Assembly: GCA_900769785.1 (NCBI GenBank)
Contig: CAAGHV010000052.1
Location: 1-8,621 of the forward strand
DNA: 8,621 bases
Reading direction: 5' to 3'
Source: Bacteroidales bacterium
Lineage (GTDB): Bacteria; Bacteroidota; Bacteroidia; Bacteroidales; P3
The position numbers and the translations under genes were made by a program. Below are positions 1-7,767 of the stretch, piece after piece (the stretch's first letter is position 1; each line of letters begins with the position of its first letter). The notes under the pieces are model-generated. The model had not been told where the DNA came from. It searched no databases and was given only the letters and a program-made list of their open reading frames with translations.

Positions 1-2
1 AA

Positions 3-467
3 AAAGAAGTGATAGCACCTGCAGATGGGAAAATTGTAGTAATAGAAGATGTATTTGAAAAAGAATTTTTGAAAACTGAATGTCGCCAAGTATCGATATT
101 TATGTCACCAGCCAATGTACATGTAAACCGCTATCCTGTGTCGGGGAAGGTCGTATATGTTCAATATCACAAAGGAAACTATTTCATAGCTTCACACCCA
201 AAATCTTCTACTCTTAACGAACATTCTTCAATCGGTATAGAAATGGAAGATGGAACACGTATATTTATGAGACAAATAGCCGGTGCTGTGGCACGAAGAA
301 TAGTATGCTACTCAAAAGAAGGAGATATCGTAACTCAAAACCAAGAACTTGGGTTTATTAAATTTGGTTCTCGTGTAGATTTATTCATTCCTAATACTGC
401 AGAGATTGATGTTGACTTGGAGGATATGGTAAGAGGCGGCATATCTACAATAGCAATACTGAAATAA
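3..467 (+). CDS. psd: Phosphatidylserine decarboxylase, C-terminal part (5' end outside window)
   Basis: Converts phosphatidylserine to phosphatidylethanolamine at the inner membrane, using a pyruvoyl group made by self-cleavage. About 154 residues are visible. The reading frame is open to the window edge (K-E-V-IAPADGK), so the GTG at 9 is an internal valine and not a start. Family marks seen: PADGK near the left edge, whose Asp is the expected catalytic acid; SPANVHVNRYPVSG with the conserved His (nt about 105-146); and the self-cleavage Gly-Ser in FGSRVDLF, with Ser encoded at 369-371. Cleavage there would leave a short alpha chain of about 32 residues. The FGSR context and compact end fit the short Psd form of about 220 residues common in Bacteroidetes, so roughly the first third is missing. 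It ends in tandem TAA codons 6 bp before the next gene, suggesting co-transcription. pssA, often a neighbour, is not visible and may lie upstream. Confidence 0.95.
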   Translation, partial: KEVIAPADGKIVVIEDVFEKEFLKTECRQVSIFMSPANVHVNRYPVSGKVVYVQYHKGNYFIASHPKSSTLNEHSSIGIEMEDGTRIFMRQIAGAVARRIVCYSKEGDIVTQNQELGFIKFGSRVDLFIPNTAEIDVDLEDMVRGGISTIAILK

Positions 468-473
468 TAAGCC

Positions 474-1178
474 ATGGATATTGCTACCTATAATCTTATC
501 GACTCTCAGGTTGTATATGAAGACAACCATATTATTGTACTAAACAAGCGAGCATCACAAATTGTTCAGAGCGATAAAACCGGTGATGTATGCCTTGTAG
601 AAATAATGAAAGATTATCTGAAAGAGAAGTATAATAAACCCGGCAGGGTGTACTGTGGATTAGTCCATAGATTGGATCGTCCCGTAAGTGGATTAGTGAT
701 ATTTGCCAAAACAGACAAAGCTCTTTCGAGACTTACAAAGCAAATAAAGAATAGGGAGATAAAGAAAATATATTGGGCAATTGTGAAGGGAATGCCACAA
801 CAGCATGAAGCTACTCTCCGAAACTATCTTCGTAGAAACGAGAAGCAAAACAAATCCTACATTGTTCCTGAAGGTACAATAAATGCCAAATTAGCGATAT
901 TGGACTATAAACTAATAGGACATAGTGCAGGTGGATATAGTCTTTTGGAAATAGAATTACATACAGGTAGGCATCACCAGATAAGAGCACAGCTTGCAGG
1001 CATGGGGTACCCTATAAGAGGGGATCTCAAGTATGGATATCCGCGTTCGAACGCCGATGGTTCAATAAGTTTACATGCACGCAAGCTATCATTTGTTCAT
1101 CCTATAAAGAAGGAACTTATAGAGATAGAAGCAGATGTTCCTAGCACCGAAAATCTATGGAAAGCATTTGATTTATAA
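474..1178 (+). CDS. RluA-family RNA pseudouridine synthase
   Basis: Predicted to isomerise specific uridines in rRNA or tRNA to pseudouridine in the cytoplasm; the target site cannot be told from sequence. The 234-residue protein has the family hallmark HRLDRPVSG at residues 65-73, with catalytic Asp68, followed by LVIFAKT. A second conserved block, HTGRHHQIRAQLA, is near residues 163-175. It starts almost directly at the catalytic domain (VVYEDNHIIVLNK) and has no room for the N-terminal S4 RNA-binding domain found in RluC and RluD, so it resembles the single-domain RluA size class. The ATG at 474 is 6 bp after the psd stops; no Shine-Dalgarno is seen, as usual in this phylum. Likely in one transcript with psd. 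Family call is firm; subfamily (A, C or D) is left open. Confidence 0.93.
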   Translation: MDIATYNLIDSQVVYEDNHIIVLNKRASQIVQSDKTGDVCLVEIMKDYLKEKYNKPGRVYCGLVHRLDRPVSGLVIFAKTDKALSRLTKQIKNREIKKIYWAIVKGMPQQHEATLRNYLRRNEKQNKSYIVPEGTINAKLAILDYKLIGHSAGGYSLLEIELHTGRHHQIRAQLAGMGYPIRGDLKYGYPRSNADGSISLHARKLSFVHPIKKELIEIEADVPSTENLWKAFDL

Positions 1179-1264
1179 TATATATAGTATAAACATATTG
1201 TGATACATTGAAAATTGACATCGGTTTATAGTGTATATTTTTTTAGTAACGTAGTAAAAGAGAT

Positions 1265-3310
1265 ATGAAAAAGATATTATATTCGCTTTTTTCGCACCTT
1301 TCTTTGGTATATAAAATAGTAGCGGTTTTGGTTGTATCATTATTGATACTCATTGTTTTTCCAAATCAAAAACGTTCAAACTATGATTTTGCTGAAGGGG
1401 GCTTTTGGAATTCCGACGATTTATATGCACCATTTGACTTTGCCTTACAGAAAAGCAAAGAAGAATTGGATAGAGATATCTCGACAACAAAACAAGAGGC
1501 GCTATTATTCTTTTCGCATGACTCTATGGTCCACAACAATGTTATATCCAAACTAATAAACCTCAATTATCCACTTACAAACTACCAACGAAATGAACTA
1601 TTACGTTTAGCTGACATAATATATTCTCGAGGTTATATACTGATACCAAACAATATTGATGTAAACAGAGAAATAGTTCTTTTGCGTCAAAATGTAGGTA
1701 ATATCCGAAAATATACAGATTTCTTTTCGAAAGCTCAAATCAGTGATTTAATCAATGAAAAACTGATATCGTATAAGAATTCGGAGAATTTAAGTCGTTA
1801 TTTGATAGATAGTGTGTTTTTTCCTGATGTAATATATGACGATATTCGTACCCAACTAGAAGAGGATTCTCGCCTTTCGCAAATATCTTCGACATCAGGA
1901 ATGGTAAGTTTGGGACAACTGATAATTTCAAAAGGCGAATATATAACCCAAGAAAAAGCCAAAATGCTTGCCTCTTTAGAAAATGAAAACAAAATTCGTT
2001 TCGACAGTAATTATTCCGAGATAAACCGTAGAATAGGACTCTACTTCTTGATAATAATAGCTTTTACAGCACTATTTTTGTTTTTGTCTCTAATCAAACA
2101 CGATTTACTACAAGATAATAAGAAGATTACTTTTATGCTTACCATAATATTCCTAATGTGTTTTATGGTAGCTATGATTTTACGGATCAATTCCGATTTG
2201 GTTATGCTTGTTCCATTGTGCCTTGCTCCTATTTTGGTAAGAATATTTTTCGATATGAGAGTAGCACTATACATTCATTTAGTCATCATTATCATCATTG
2301 CATCATTTGTTCCAAATAGTTTTGAATTCATTTTCTACCAACTTATTGCAGGAATGATGTCTCTTATAAGTGTAAAAAATTTCGAGCATCGATCCAATTT
2401 TTTTGTAGTAAGTTTAGTTATATTCCTCACATATTCTGCCATATATGTATCGGGAGTACTGAGTCAAGACACTACTTTGGAAAATATTAACCTAAGCCGT
2501 TTTGTGATATTCTTCTGCAATGCACTGCTTATCCTTATGGCATTCCCACTTACATACTTGTTTGAAAAATTATTTGGCTTTGTATCGGTACTAACTCTTT
2601 TGGAAATATCAAGTACAAATACCAAAGCCCTACGCGATCTTTCTAACAAAGCTCCGGGCACATTCCAACATTCGGTACAAGTAGCTAATATAGCAGAGGA
2701 TACAATAAATGTGATAGGTGGTGATTCTCTGTTGGCAAGAGTTGGTGCGCTATATCACGATATTGGTAAGATGTATGCTCCACTATGCTTTACTGAAAAT
2801 CAAACTTCAGGATTCAATCCTCATTCCGAATTTACAAATGAAGAAAGTGCATCAGTAATCATAGCACATGTACGCCAAGGAGTAACAATGGCTAAGAAAT
2901 ACCATCTACCTGAATCTGTTATAGATTTTATAAGAACCCATCATGGAACTACTAAGACAGGTTATTTCTATAACAGACAACTACTTGAACACCCCGATGA
3001 GCCTATTGATGAAACGCTGTTTGCATACAAAGGTCCCAAGCCTTTTTCGAGAGAGACAGCTGTGGTAATGCTTGTAGATTCAGTAGAAGCTGCAGTAAAA
3101 AGCCTAAAAATACACGACAAAGAAGCCATCAACGATTTAGTTGATAAGATAGTGGAACACAAGGTCAAAGAGAATCAATTCTCCAACTGTAACATCACGT
3201 TTAGCGATATTGATACCATCAAACGCATATTGAAAGATAAGATGATGAGTATATACCACGTTCGAATAGCATATCCGATAGTGGATAGCAATAAGAAACA
3301 AAACAACTAA
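1265..3310 (+). CDS. 7TM-HD membrane phosphodiesterase, PgpH/YqfF type (predicted c-di-AMP hydrolase)
   Basis: Membrane protein of 681 residues. Order seen: a short cytoplasmic N-terminus; one membrane segment at about 17-33; an extracytoplasmic region at about 35-254 (7TMR-HDED type); a hydrophobic block at about 256-433 that can hold seven membrane segments; then a cytoplasmic HD domain from about 465. Metal ligands are all visible: His469 (FQHS), His498-Asp499 (YHDIGK), His535, the His559-His560 pair and Asp605 (VDSVEAA). This arrangement is that of Listeria PgpH, which cleaves cyclic di-AMP to pApA; the same activity is inferred here. Length fits the family. It may have its own promoter in the 86-bp gap upstream, but no clear match was found. 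rlmN follows 21 bp downstream, so the two are probably co-transcribed. A different cyclic dinucleotide substrate cannot be excluded. Confidence 0.92.
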   Translation: MKKILYSLFSHLSLVYKIVAVLVVSLLILIVFPNQKRSNYDFAEGGFWNSDDLYAPFDFALQKSKEELDRDISTTKQEALLFFSHDSMVHNNVISKLINLNYPLTNYQRNELLRLADIIYSRGYILIPNNIDVNREIVLLRQNVGNIRKYTDFFSKAQISDLINEKLISYKNSENLSRYLIDSVFFPDVIYDDIRTQLEEDSRLSQISSTSGMVSLGQLIISKGEYITQEKAKMLASLENENKIRFDSNYSEINRRIGLYFLIIIAFTALFLFLSLIKHDLLQDNKKITFMLTIIFLMCFMVAMILRINSDLVMLVPLCLAPILVRIFFDMRVALYIHLVIIIIIASFVPNSFEFIFYQLIAGMMSLISVKNFEHRSNFFVVSLVIFLTYSAIYVSGVLSQDTTLENINLSRFVIFFCNALLILMAFPLTYLFEKLFGFVSVLTLLEISSTNTKALRDLSNKAPGTFQHSVQVANIAEDTINVIGGDSLLARVGALYHDIGKMYAPLCFTENQTSGFNPHSEFTNEESASVIIAHVRQGVTMAKKYHLPESVIDFIRTHHGTTKTGYFYNRQLLEHPDEPIDETLFAYKGPKPFSRETAVVMLVDSVEAAVKSLKIHDKEAINDLVDKIVEHKVKENQFSNCNITFSDIDTIKRILKDKMMSIYHVRIAYPIVDSNKKQNN

Positions 3311-3331
3311 ACCCACATAAAACAATCACTT

Positions 3332-4357
3332 ATGGCACTCAAAACTAATCTATTCGGTCTTACATTAGATGATTTGCAACAACTTTGCAGAAGAGAAGAT
3401 ATGCCGAAGTTTGCTGCAAAACAAATAGCTGATTGGTTGTACAAAAAGCGTTCGAACTCTATTGATGAGATGACAAATCTTTCTCTAAAAGTACGTGAAA
3501 GACTAAAGGAGTCATATACATTGGAAAAATCTCTACCTATTGATAGCCAAACATCAATTGATGGCACAAAAAAATACCTATTTGCTGTAGGTAAAAACGA
3601 ATACATCGAAAGCGTATATATACCCGATAAAGATCGTGCAACACTATGTATATCATCTCAAATAGGTTGCAAGATGGGTTGTAAGTTTTGCGTTACCGGC
3701 AAACAAGGATTCAAAGGAAATCTATCTACAGCACAGATACTGAACCAAATATTCAGCATACCCGAAAGTCATACACTTACCAATATAGTATATATGGGAA
3801 TGGGCGAACCACTAGATAATTTCGACTCTGTACTCAAAAGCATTCAAGTACTTACATCAGAATGGGGTGTAGCAATGAGCCCTCGACGCATAACTGTTTC
3901 CACCGTTGGAGTGATACCTATGATACGCGAGTTTATGGAAAAAACAGAATGCCATTTGGCTGTAAGCCTTCACGTTCCTTTTGGCGATAAGCGTCAGGAA
4001 CTGATGCCGATGCAAAAGCCATACCCCCATACCGAAATACTTAGGCTATTGAAAAAATATGATTGGTCAGGTCAGCGAAGACTTTCGTTCGAATACATTG
4101 TATTTAAAGACTTTAATGACGATGAACGTAGTGCTCGTAAACTGGTTGAGATACTCCAACATTTGCGTTGCCGTATCAATCTGATACGTTTCCATTCTTC
4201 AGAAGGTGTACCTTTGGAAGGAGTATCTGACAACAAGATGACTGCTTTCCGCGATTATCTTACAAATGAAGGTATTATATGCACAATACGAGCTTCGAGG
4301 GGCGAGGATATAATGGCTGCATGTGGTTTGTTGGCAGGCAAAAAAAATAATGATTGA
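3332..4357 (+). CDS. rlmN: Dual-specificity 23S rRNA A2503 / tRNA A37 C2-methyltransferase RlmN
   Basis: Radical-SAM methylase that adds a C2 methyl group to A2503 of 23S rRNA; in E. coli it also acts on A37 of some tRNAs. The 341-residue protein carries the cluster motif CxxxCxxC at Cys113, Cys117 and Cys120 (GCKMGCKFC), the SAM-binding MGMGEPLDN at 155-163, VSLH at 211-214, and the two extra cysteines of the RlmN mechanism: Cys106, seven residues before the cluster motif, and Cys331 in AACGLLAG near the C-terminus. Together these separate it from generic radical-SAM proteins. Cfr, the A2503 C8 methylase, is the main alternative; a chromosomal housekeeping setting and RlmN-like length argue against it. 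The start is MALKTNLFGLTL, typical in form, 21 bp after the HD-protein stop. The stop TGA lies inside the first unit of the tandem array that follows. Confidence 0.95.
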   Translation: MALKTNLFGLTLDDLQQLCRREDMPKFAAKQIADWLYKKRSNSIDEMTNLSLKVRERLKESYTLEKSLPIDSQTSIDGTKKYLFAVGKNEYIESVYIPDKDRATLCISSQIGCKMGCKFCVTGKQGFKGNLSTAQILNQIFSIPESHTLTNIVYMGMGEPLDNFDSVLKSIQVLTSEWGVAMSPRRITVSTVGVIPMIREFMEKTECHLAVSLHVPFGDKRQELMPMQKPYPHTEILRLLKKYDWSGQRRLSFEYIVFKDFNDDERSARKLVEILQHLRCRINLIRFHSSEGVPLEGVSDNKMTAFRDYLTNEGIICTIRASRGEDIMAACGLLAGKKNND

Positions 4358-4533
4358 CAGTTCAATTTTTCGCATTCGATAACTTATAATAAAAATAGTC
4401 GATAGTTTTATCAGACGCTCTCGAGTACCGAACACCAAACACTCGATAGTTCAATGCTATAACACTCGACCGTTTGATGACAAACACTCGCGTGTTTCTA
4501 CATAAATTATTCGTGTACGAATATTTTTATTGT
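4354..4533. repeat. Degenerate tandem array, 22-23 bp period, about 8 units
   Basis: Units begin with TCG (TTG in the first) at 4354, 4376, 4399, 4421, 4443, 4466, 4488 and 4511, so successive spacings are 22, 23, 22, 22, 23, 22 and 23. A rough consensus is TCGATAGTTyAAT, then about five variable bases, then AAACAC. Examples: unit 1 starts TTGACAGTTCAAT and unit 5 starts TCGATAGTTCAAT (11 of 13 identical); unit 3 starts TCGATAGTTTTAT; units 4, 5 and 6 end in AACAC. The phase seems to continue weakly with TCAATTG at 4534, TTGAACC at 4556 and TCGAAAAC at 4579. The array begins on the rlmN stop codon and ends before the rpsA promoter. The period is not a multiple of three and no ORF follows it. 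No function is known to me. It could be a decayed minisatellite or an array of protein sites. Confidence 0.75.
4482..4529 (+). terminator. Possible weak terminator: two short hairpins after rlmN
   Basis: AAACAC (4482-4487) and GTGTTT (4492-4497) form a perfect 6-bp stem with a TCGC loop. Next, TATTCG (4508-4513) and CGAATA (4518-4523) form a 6-bp stem with a TGTA loop, followed by TTTTTA. The second has the layout of a weak intrinsic terminator for the upstream operon. Both stems sit in units 7 and 8 of the tandem array, so they may be by-products of the repeat. No better terminator is seen between rlmN and rpsA. Confidence 0.35.
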
Positions 4534-4634
4534 TCAATTGCTCCAAGTCTCATAGTTGAACCTATTATCATAGAGTTATCGAAAACTATACAATAAGCAC
4601 ATAACCCATTGTGGTAAAATAATTTGGTAAAGTG

Positions 4635-4666
4635 TTTGCATAGTTCAAAAAAAAAGTATAACTTTG
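4635..4666 (+). promoter_or_regulatory. rpsA promoter (Bacteroidetes sigma-ABfr type)
   Basis: -33 element TTTG at 4635-4638, then 20 bp, then -7 element TAACTTTG at 4659-4666, an exact TAnnTTTG match. Transcription would start near 4672, giving a leader of about 105 nt before the rpsA ATG. The -7 box and its right flank (TAACTTTGCAAA) are identical to those at gpsA. Confidence 0.8.
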
Positions 4667-4679
4667 CAAATTATATCCT

Positions 4680-4759
4680 ATTGCCATCATTCTTACTAAT
4701 GAATTGGCAATTAGATATTTGTTAAATAATTAAAGTCAAACCCAACTGAGTAAGCAGTT
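4680..4759 (+). promoter_or_regulatory. Structured rpsA leader with two hairpins
   Basis: Directly after the predicted transcription start, ATTGCCA (4680-4686) plus TCATT (4687-4691) pair with AATGA (4698-4702) and TGGCAAT (4705-4711), leaving a 2-nt bulge and a 6-nt CTTACT loop: 12 paired positions. A second small hairpin, AACTG (4744-4748) with CAGTT (4755-4759), ends 20 nt before the ATG. Ribosomal protein S1 represses its own mRNA in E. coli, so a comparable role here is plausible but inferred. I do not recognise a named RNA family. Confidence 0.45.
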
Positions 4760-4779
4760 ACAAAAAACAAAACAATCTG

Positions 4780-6579
4780 ATGGATTTAAAAAACATCAAA
4801 CCCCTAGAAGACTTCGATTGGAGTGCAATAGGAAAAAAAACAACCCTTTATTCGGAAGCTGAACAAGCAAAATTAGACGAAGCTTACGCAAAAACTTTCA
4901 ATCAAATTACAGAACAAGAAATTATCGAAGGAACTATTGTTTCTATTAGCGATAGAGAAGTAGTTGTAAACATTGGTTTCAAATCAGACGGTGTTATCCC
5001 TGCATCTGAAGTGAAATACAATCCTGAATTGAAATCGGGCGATAAGATTGAAGTATATGTAGAAAGCCAAGAAGATTCCAACGGTCAACTATTGTTGTCT
5101 CACAGAAAAGCACGCATCCTTAAGTCATGGGAACGTGTTAATGAAGCTTTCGAATCACAAGAAATTATCACTGGATACGTTAAATGTCGCACCAAAGGAG
5201 GTCTTATCGTTAATGTATTCGACAACATTGAAGCCTTCTTACCAGGTTCACAGATTGATGTTAAACCTATTCGCGACTACGATGTATTTGTAGATAAGAA
5301 TATGGAATTCAAAGTTGTAAAAATCAACCACGAATATAAAAACGTTGTTGTTTCGCACAAAGCCCTTATTGAAGACGAAATTGAAGCTCAAAAAGCTGAA
5401 ATTATTGCAAAACTTGAGAAAGGTCAAGTATTGGAAGGTATCGTTAAGAATATTACCTCTTACGGTGTATTCATCGATTTGGGTGGCGTTGATGGTCTTA
5501 TCCATATTACTGACCTTTCTTGGGGACGCATCAGTCATCCTGAAGAAATCGTACATTTGGATGAAAAAATCAATGTTGTTATCCTTGACTTTGATGAAAC
5601 AAAGCGTCGTATAGCTCTAGGTTTAAAACAATTAACTCCTCATCCATGGGATGCTTTGGATGCTAATTTGCAGGTAGGTGACCACATAAAAGGTAAAGTT
5701 GTGGTTATAGCAGATTATGGTGCTTTCATAGAAGTAGTTCCAGGTGTTGAAGGACTTATTCATGTATCTGAAATGTCATGGTCACAACATTTACGCTCTG
5801 CTCAAGATTTTATGAGTATTGGTGATGAGGTAGAAGCTGTTATCTTGACTCTTGACCGCGAAGAACGTAAAATGTCTTTGGGTATAAAACAATTGATACC
5901 AGACCCATGGTTATCTATAGCTGACAGATATGCTGTAAACTCTAAACACGAAGCTATTGTACGTAATTTCACCAACTTTGGTATTTTTGTTGAACTAGAA
6001 GAAGGAGTTGATGGATTGATCCACATCTCTGACCTTTCATGGTCTAAGAAAATCAAACATCCTGCTGAATTTACAAAAATAGGTGATAAAATCGAAGTTG
6101 TTGTATTGGAAGTAGATGTTGAAAATCGTCGCTTAAGTTTGGGACACAAACAATTGGAAGAAAATCCATGGGATGTTTTTGAATCAATATTTCTAGTAAA
6201 CTCTGTTCATAAAGGAACTATAACTAACATAGCCGACAAAGGAGCTGTTGTAGCTTTACCTTACGGTGTTGAAGGTTTTGCTCCTACTCGTCATCTAGAA
6301 AAAGAAGATAAAAGCAAAGCTCGTGTTGATGAAACTTTGGATTTCAAAGTAATAGAATTCTCGAAAGAAAATAAGAAAATCATCGTTTCACACTATCGTA
6401 CTTTCCAAGATGCTATAGCAGAAGAAAAAGTTGCCACTGAAGAAGCTGAAAACAAGAAAGAAAAGAACACTAAGAAAGCTGTTAAGAAGTTGAATGAAAC
6501 TCTAGAAAGAACGACTTTAGGTGATATAGACGCTTTGGCAAACCTTAAAGAAGAAATGGAAAAAAAGAATCAAGAATAA
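4780..6579 (+). CDS. rpsA: 30S ribosomal protein S1
   Basis: Binds single-stranded mRNA at the 30S subunit and helps load transcripts for initiation. The 599-residue protein shows six S1-type beta-barrel repeats, at about 46-109, 127-194, 215-284, 300-371, 386-458 and 474-538. Repeats 3 to 5 have the clear signatures YGVFIDLGGVDGLIHITDLSW, YGAFIEVVPGVEGLIHVSEMSW and FGIFVELEEGVDGLIHISDLSW; repeats 1, 2 and 6 are more divergent, as in the family. A charged Lys/Glu-rich tail follows from about 545, making it somewhat longer than E. coli S1 (557). The start MDLKNIKPLEDFDW is typical of Bacteroidetes S1. Bacteroidetes lack Shine-Dalgarno sequences on most genes, so S1 is of special interest in them. 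Transcribed alone from its own promoter, through a structured leader, to the terminator at 6618-6650. Confidence 0.97.
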   Translation: MDLKNIKPLEDFDWSAIGKKTTLYSEAEQAKLDEAYAKTFNQITEQEIIEGTIVSISDREVVVNIGFKSDGVIPASEVKYNPELKSGDKIEVYVESQEDSNGQLLLSHRKARILKSWERVNEAFESQEIITGYVKCRTKGGLIVNVFDNIEAFLPGSQIDVKPIRDYDVFVDKNMEFKVVKINHEYKNVVVSHKALIEDEIEAQKAEIIAKLEKGQVLEGIVKNITSYGVFIDLGGVDGLIHITDLSWGRISHPEEIVHLDEKINVVILDFDETKRRIALGLKQLTPHPWDALDANLQVGDHIKGKVVVIADYGAFIEVVPGVEGLIHVSEMSWSQHLRSAQDFMSIGDEVEAVILTLDREERKMSLGIKQLIPDPWLSIADRYAVNSKHEAIVRNFTNFGIFVELEEGVDGLIHISDLSWSKKIKHPAEFTKIGDKIEVVVLEVDVENRRLSLGHKQLEENPWDVFESIFLVNSVHKGTITNIADKGAVVALPYGVEGFAPTRHLEKEDKSKARVDETLDFKVIEFSKENKKIIVSHYRTFQDAIAEEKVATEEAENKKEKNTKKAVKKLNETLERTTLGDIDALANLKEEMEKKNQE

Positions 6580-6617
6580 TTCTTTTCATAGCTTCATGAT
6601 TTTAAATTATTAAATGG

Positions 6618-6650
6618 GAGCTGTTCTACAAAAGGAACAGCTCTTTTTTT
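6618..6650 (+). terminator. Intrinsic terminator of rpsA
   Basis: GAGCTGTTC (6618-6626) and GAACAGCTC (6635-6643) form a perfect 9-bp stem around an 8-nt loop, followed by seven T (6644-6650). It lies 38 bp after the rpsA stop and closes the rpsA transcript before the gpsA promoter. Confidence 0.95.
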
Positions 6651-6682
6651 ACATCAATTCCTAAGTGTAGAATAGATATATA

Positions 6683-6714
6683 TTTGTTATTATCCAAAAT
6701 TTAATGTAACTTTG
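6683..6714 (+). promoter_or_regulatory. gpsA promoter (Bacteroidetes sigma-ABfr type)
   Basis: -33 element TTTG at 6683-6686, 20 bp, then TAACTTTG at 6707-6714 followed by CAAAG. Spacing and boxes match those of rpsA. The predicted start near 6720 gives a leader of about 57 nt. Confidence 0.8.
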
Positions 6715-6777
6715 CAAAGATTTTTGGGTTATATTGTTATGCTCAAAAGACTTGAAATAAAGATAAATGTAATATAA

Positions 6778-7767
6778 ATGATAGGAGTATTTGGAAGTGG
6801 AAGTTGGGCTACGGCTGTAGCAAAAATAGTACTAGAGCACCCTGACACAACAATAAATTGGTGGATTCGTGAGCCGGAAATAGTAGATGGATTGAAAGAA
6901 ACCGGTCACAATCCCACATATCTTAGCGAAGTAGATTTCGAAGTAGAACGCATAAACTTTTCTAGTAACATACGTGAAGTTATCGAAAAATCAGACGACT
7001 TATTATTTGTAGTTCCCTCTGCATTCTTAGATGATTCGTTGATGAATATAACACCTGAAATGTTTGAAGGAAAGAATATACATTCTGCTATAAAGGGTAT
7101 TGTATTTCAAACAAATCAAATTGTGGCTGACTATTTTCACGATAAATTTAACATAGACTATGATAGAATTTCTATAATAAGTGGTCCATCTCATGCAGAA
7201 GAAACTGCTCAGCAAAAACTTACATACCTTACAGTGGCCTCCCAAAACAAGGAATTAGCCGCAAGAGTAGCTGAAATGATACAATGTAGGTACGTTAAAA
7301 CAGCCCTTTCGGAGGATATATATGGCATAGAATATGCTGCAGTACTTAAGAACATTTATGCCCTTGCAGCAGGAATATGTAAAGGGTTGGGCTATGGCGA
7401 TAATCTTTTTGCTGTACTTATATCCAACGCGATGCTTGAGATGAGCACGTTTGTCAACCATATACACCCCATGGAAAACAGACAATTGGATCGATTTTCA
7501 TATTTGGGAGACTTATTGGTGACTGCCTATTCACAGCATAGTCGTAACCGTACCTTTGGAAATATGGTAGGGTTTGGCTATTCCGTAAAAGGTGCACAAC
7601 TAGAAATGAAAATGGTAGCAGAAGGATACTATGCCACTAAATGCCTAAAACATATAATAGACCAAACAGGTATAAAAATGCCAATAGTAGAAGCAACGTA
7701 TAAGATACTTTATGAAAGTAGTTCTGCACGTAGAGTAATGGGTGAATTGCTGAAGAATTTGGAGTAA
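6778..7767 (+). CDS. gpsA: Glycerol-3-phosphate dehydrogenase [NAD(P)+]
   Basis: Reduces dihydroxyacetone phosphate to sn-glycerol 3-phosphate in the cytoplasm, the backbone for phospholipid synthesis. The 329-residue protein has the N-terminal dinucleotide motif GSGSWATA (6-13), a conserved Lys106 (AIKGI), SGPSHAEE at 135-142 (SGPSFAxE in most members), Lys191 in LKNIYALAAG, the GLGYGDN segment at 203-209, and GDLLVTAYSQHSRNRTFG at 244-261 with the SRN substrate-binding block. Length is usual. The ATG at 6778 directly follows an in-frame TAA (6775-6777), so no longer N-terminus is possible; the Rossmann strand begins almost at once (MIGVFG), shorter than in many relatives. It has its own promoter and appears monocistronic, but I see no convincing terminator in the 205 bp after it. 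Confidence 0.96.
   Translation: MIGVFGSGSWATAVAKIVLEHPDTTINWWIREPEIVDGLKETGHNPTYLSEVDFEVERINFSSNIREVIEKSDDLLFVVPSAFLDDSLMNITPEMFEGKNIHSAIKGIVFQTNQIVADYFHDKFNIDYDRISIISGPSHAEETAQQKLTYLTVASQNKELAARVAEMIQCRYVKTALSEDIYGIEYAAVLKNIYALAAGICKGLGYGDNLFAVLISNAMLEMSTFVNHIHPMENRQLDRFSYLGDLLVTAYSQHSRNRTFGNMVGFGYSVKGAQLEMKMVAEGYYATKCLKHIIDQTGIKMPIVEATYKILYESSSARRVMGELLKNLE

Noticed and set aside
9..11. GTG as the start of the first gene
   Set aside because: The frame is open to the window edge and the GTG encodes the valine just before the conserved IAPADG motif, so the gene begins upstream.
1179..1264. Possible promoter before the 7TM-HD gene (TATATTTT at 1234-1241 with TTG at 1208-1210 or 1215-1217)
   Set aside because: The -7 box lacks the final G of TAnnTTTG and the spacings to the TTG boxes (23 or 16 bp) are off; the region is simply AT-rich.
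4199..4438. 79-residue minus-strand ORF over the rlmN end and the array
   Set aside because: Mostly antisense to rlmN, no family resemblance, and the array period is not a multiple of three, so it does not encode a repeat protein.
4354..4601. CRISPR array
   Set aside because: The period of 22-23 bp leaves no room for a repeat plus a unique spacer, the units are diverged throughout, and no cas gene is present.
4354..4601. Plasmid-type iterons or a replication origin
   Set aside because: Unit length fits iterons, but units are too diverged, no Rep gene or clear DnaA box cluster is seen, and the flanks are chromosomal housekeeping genes.
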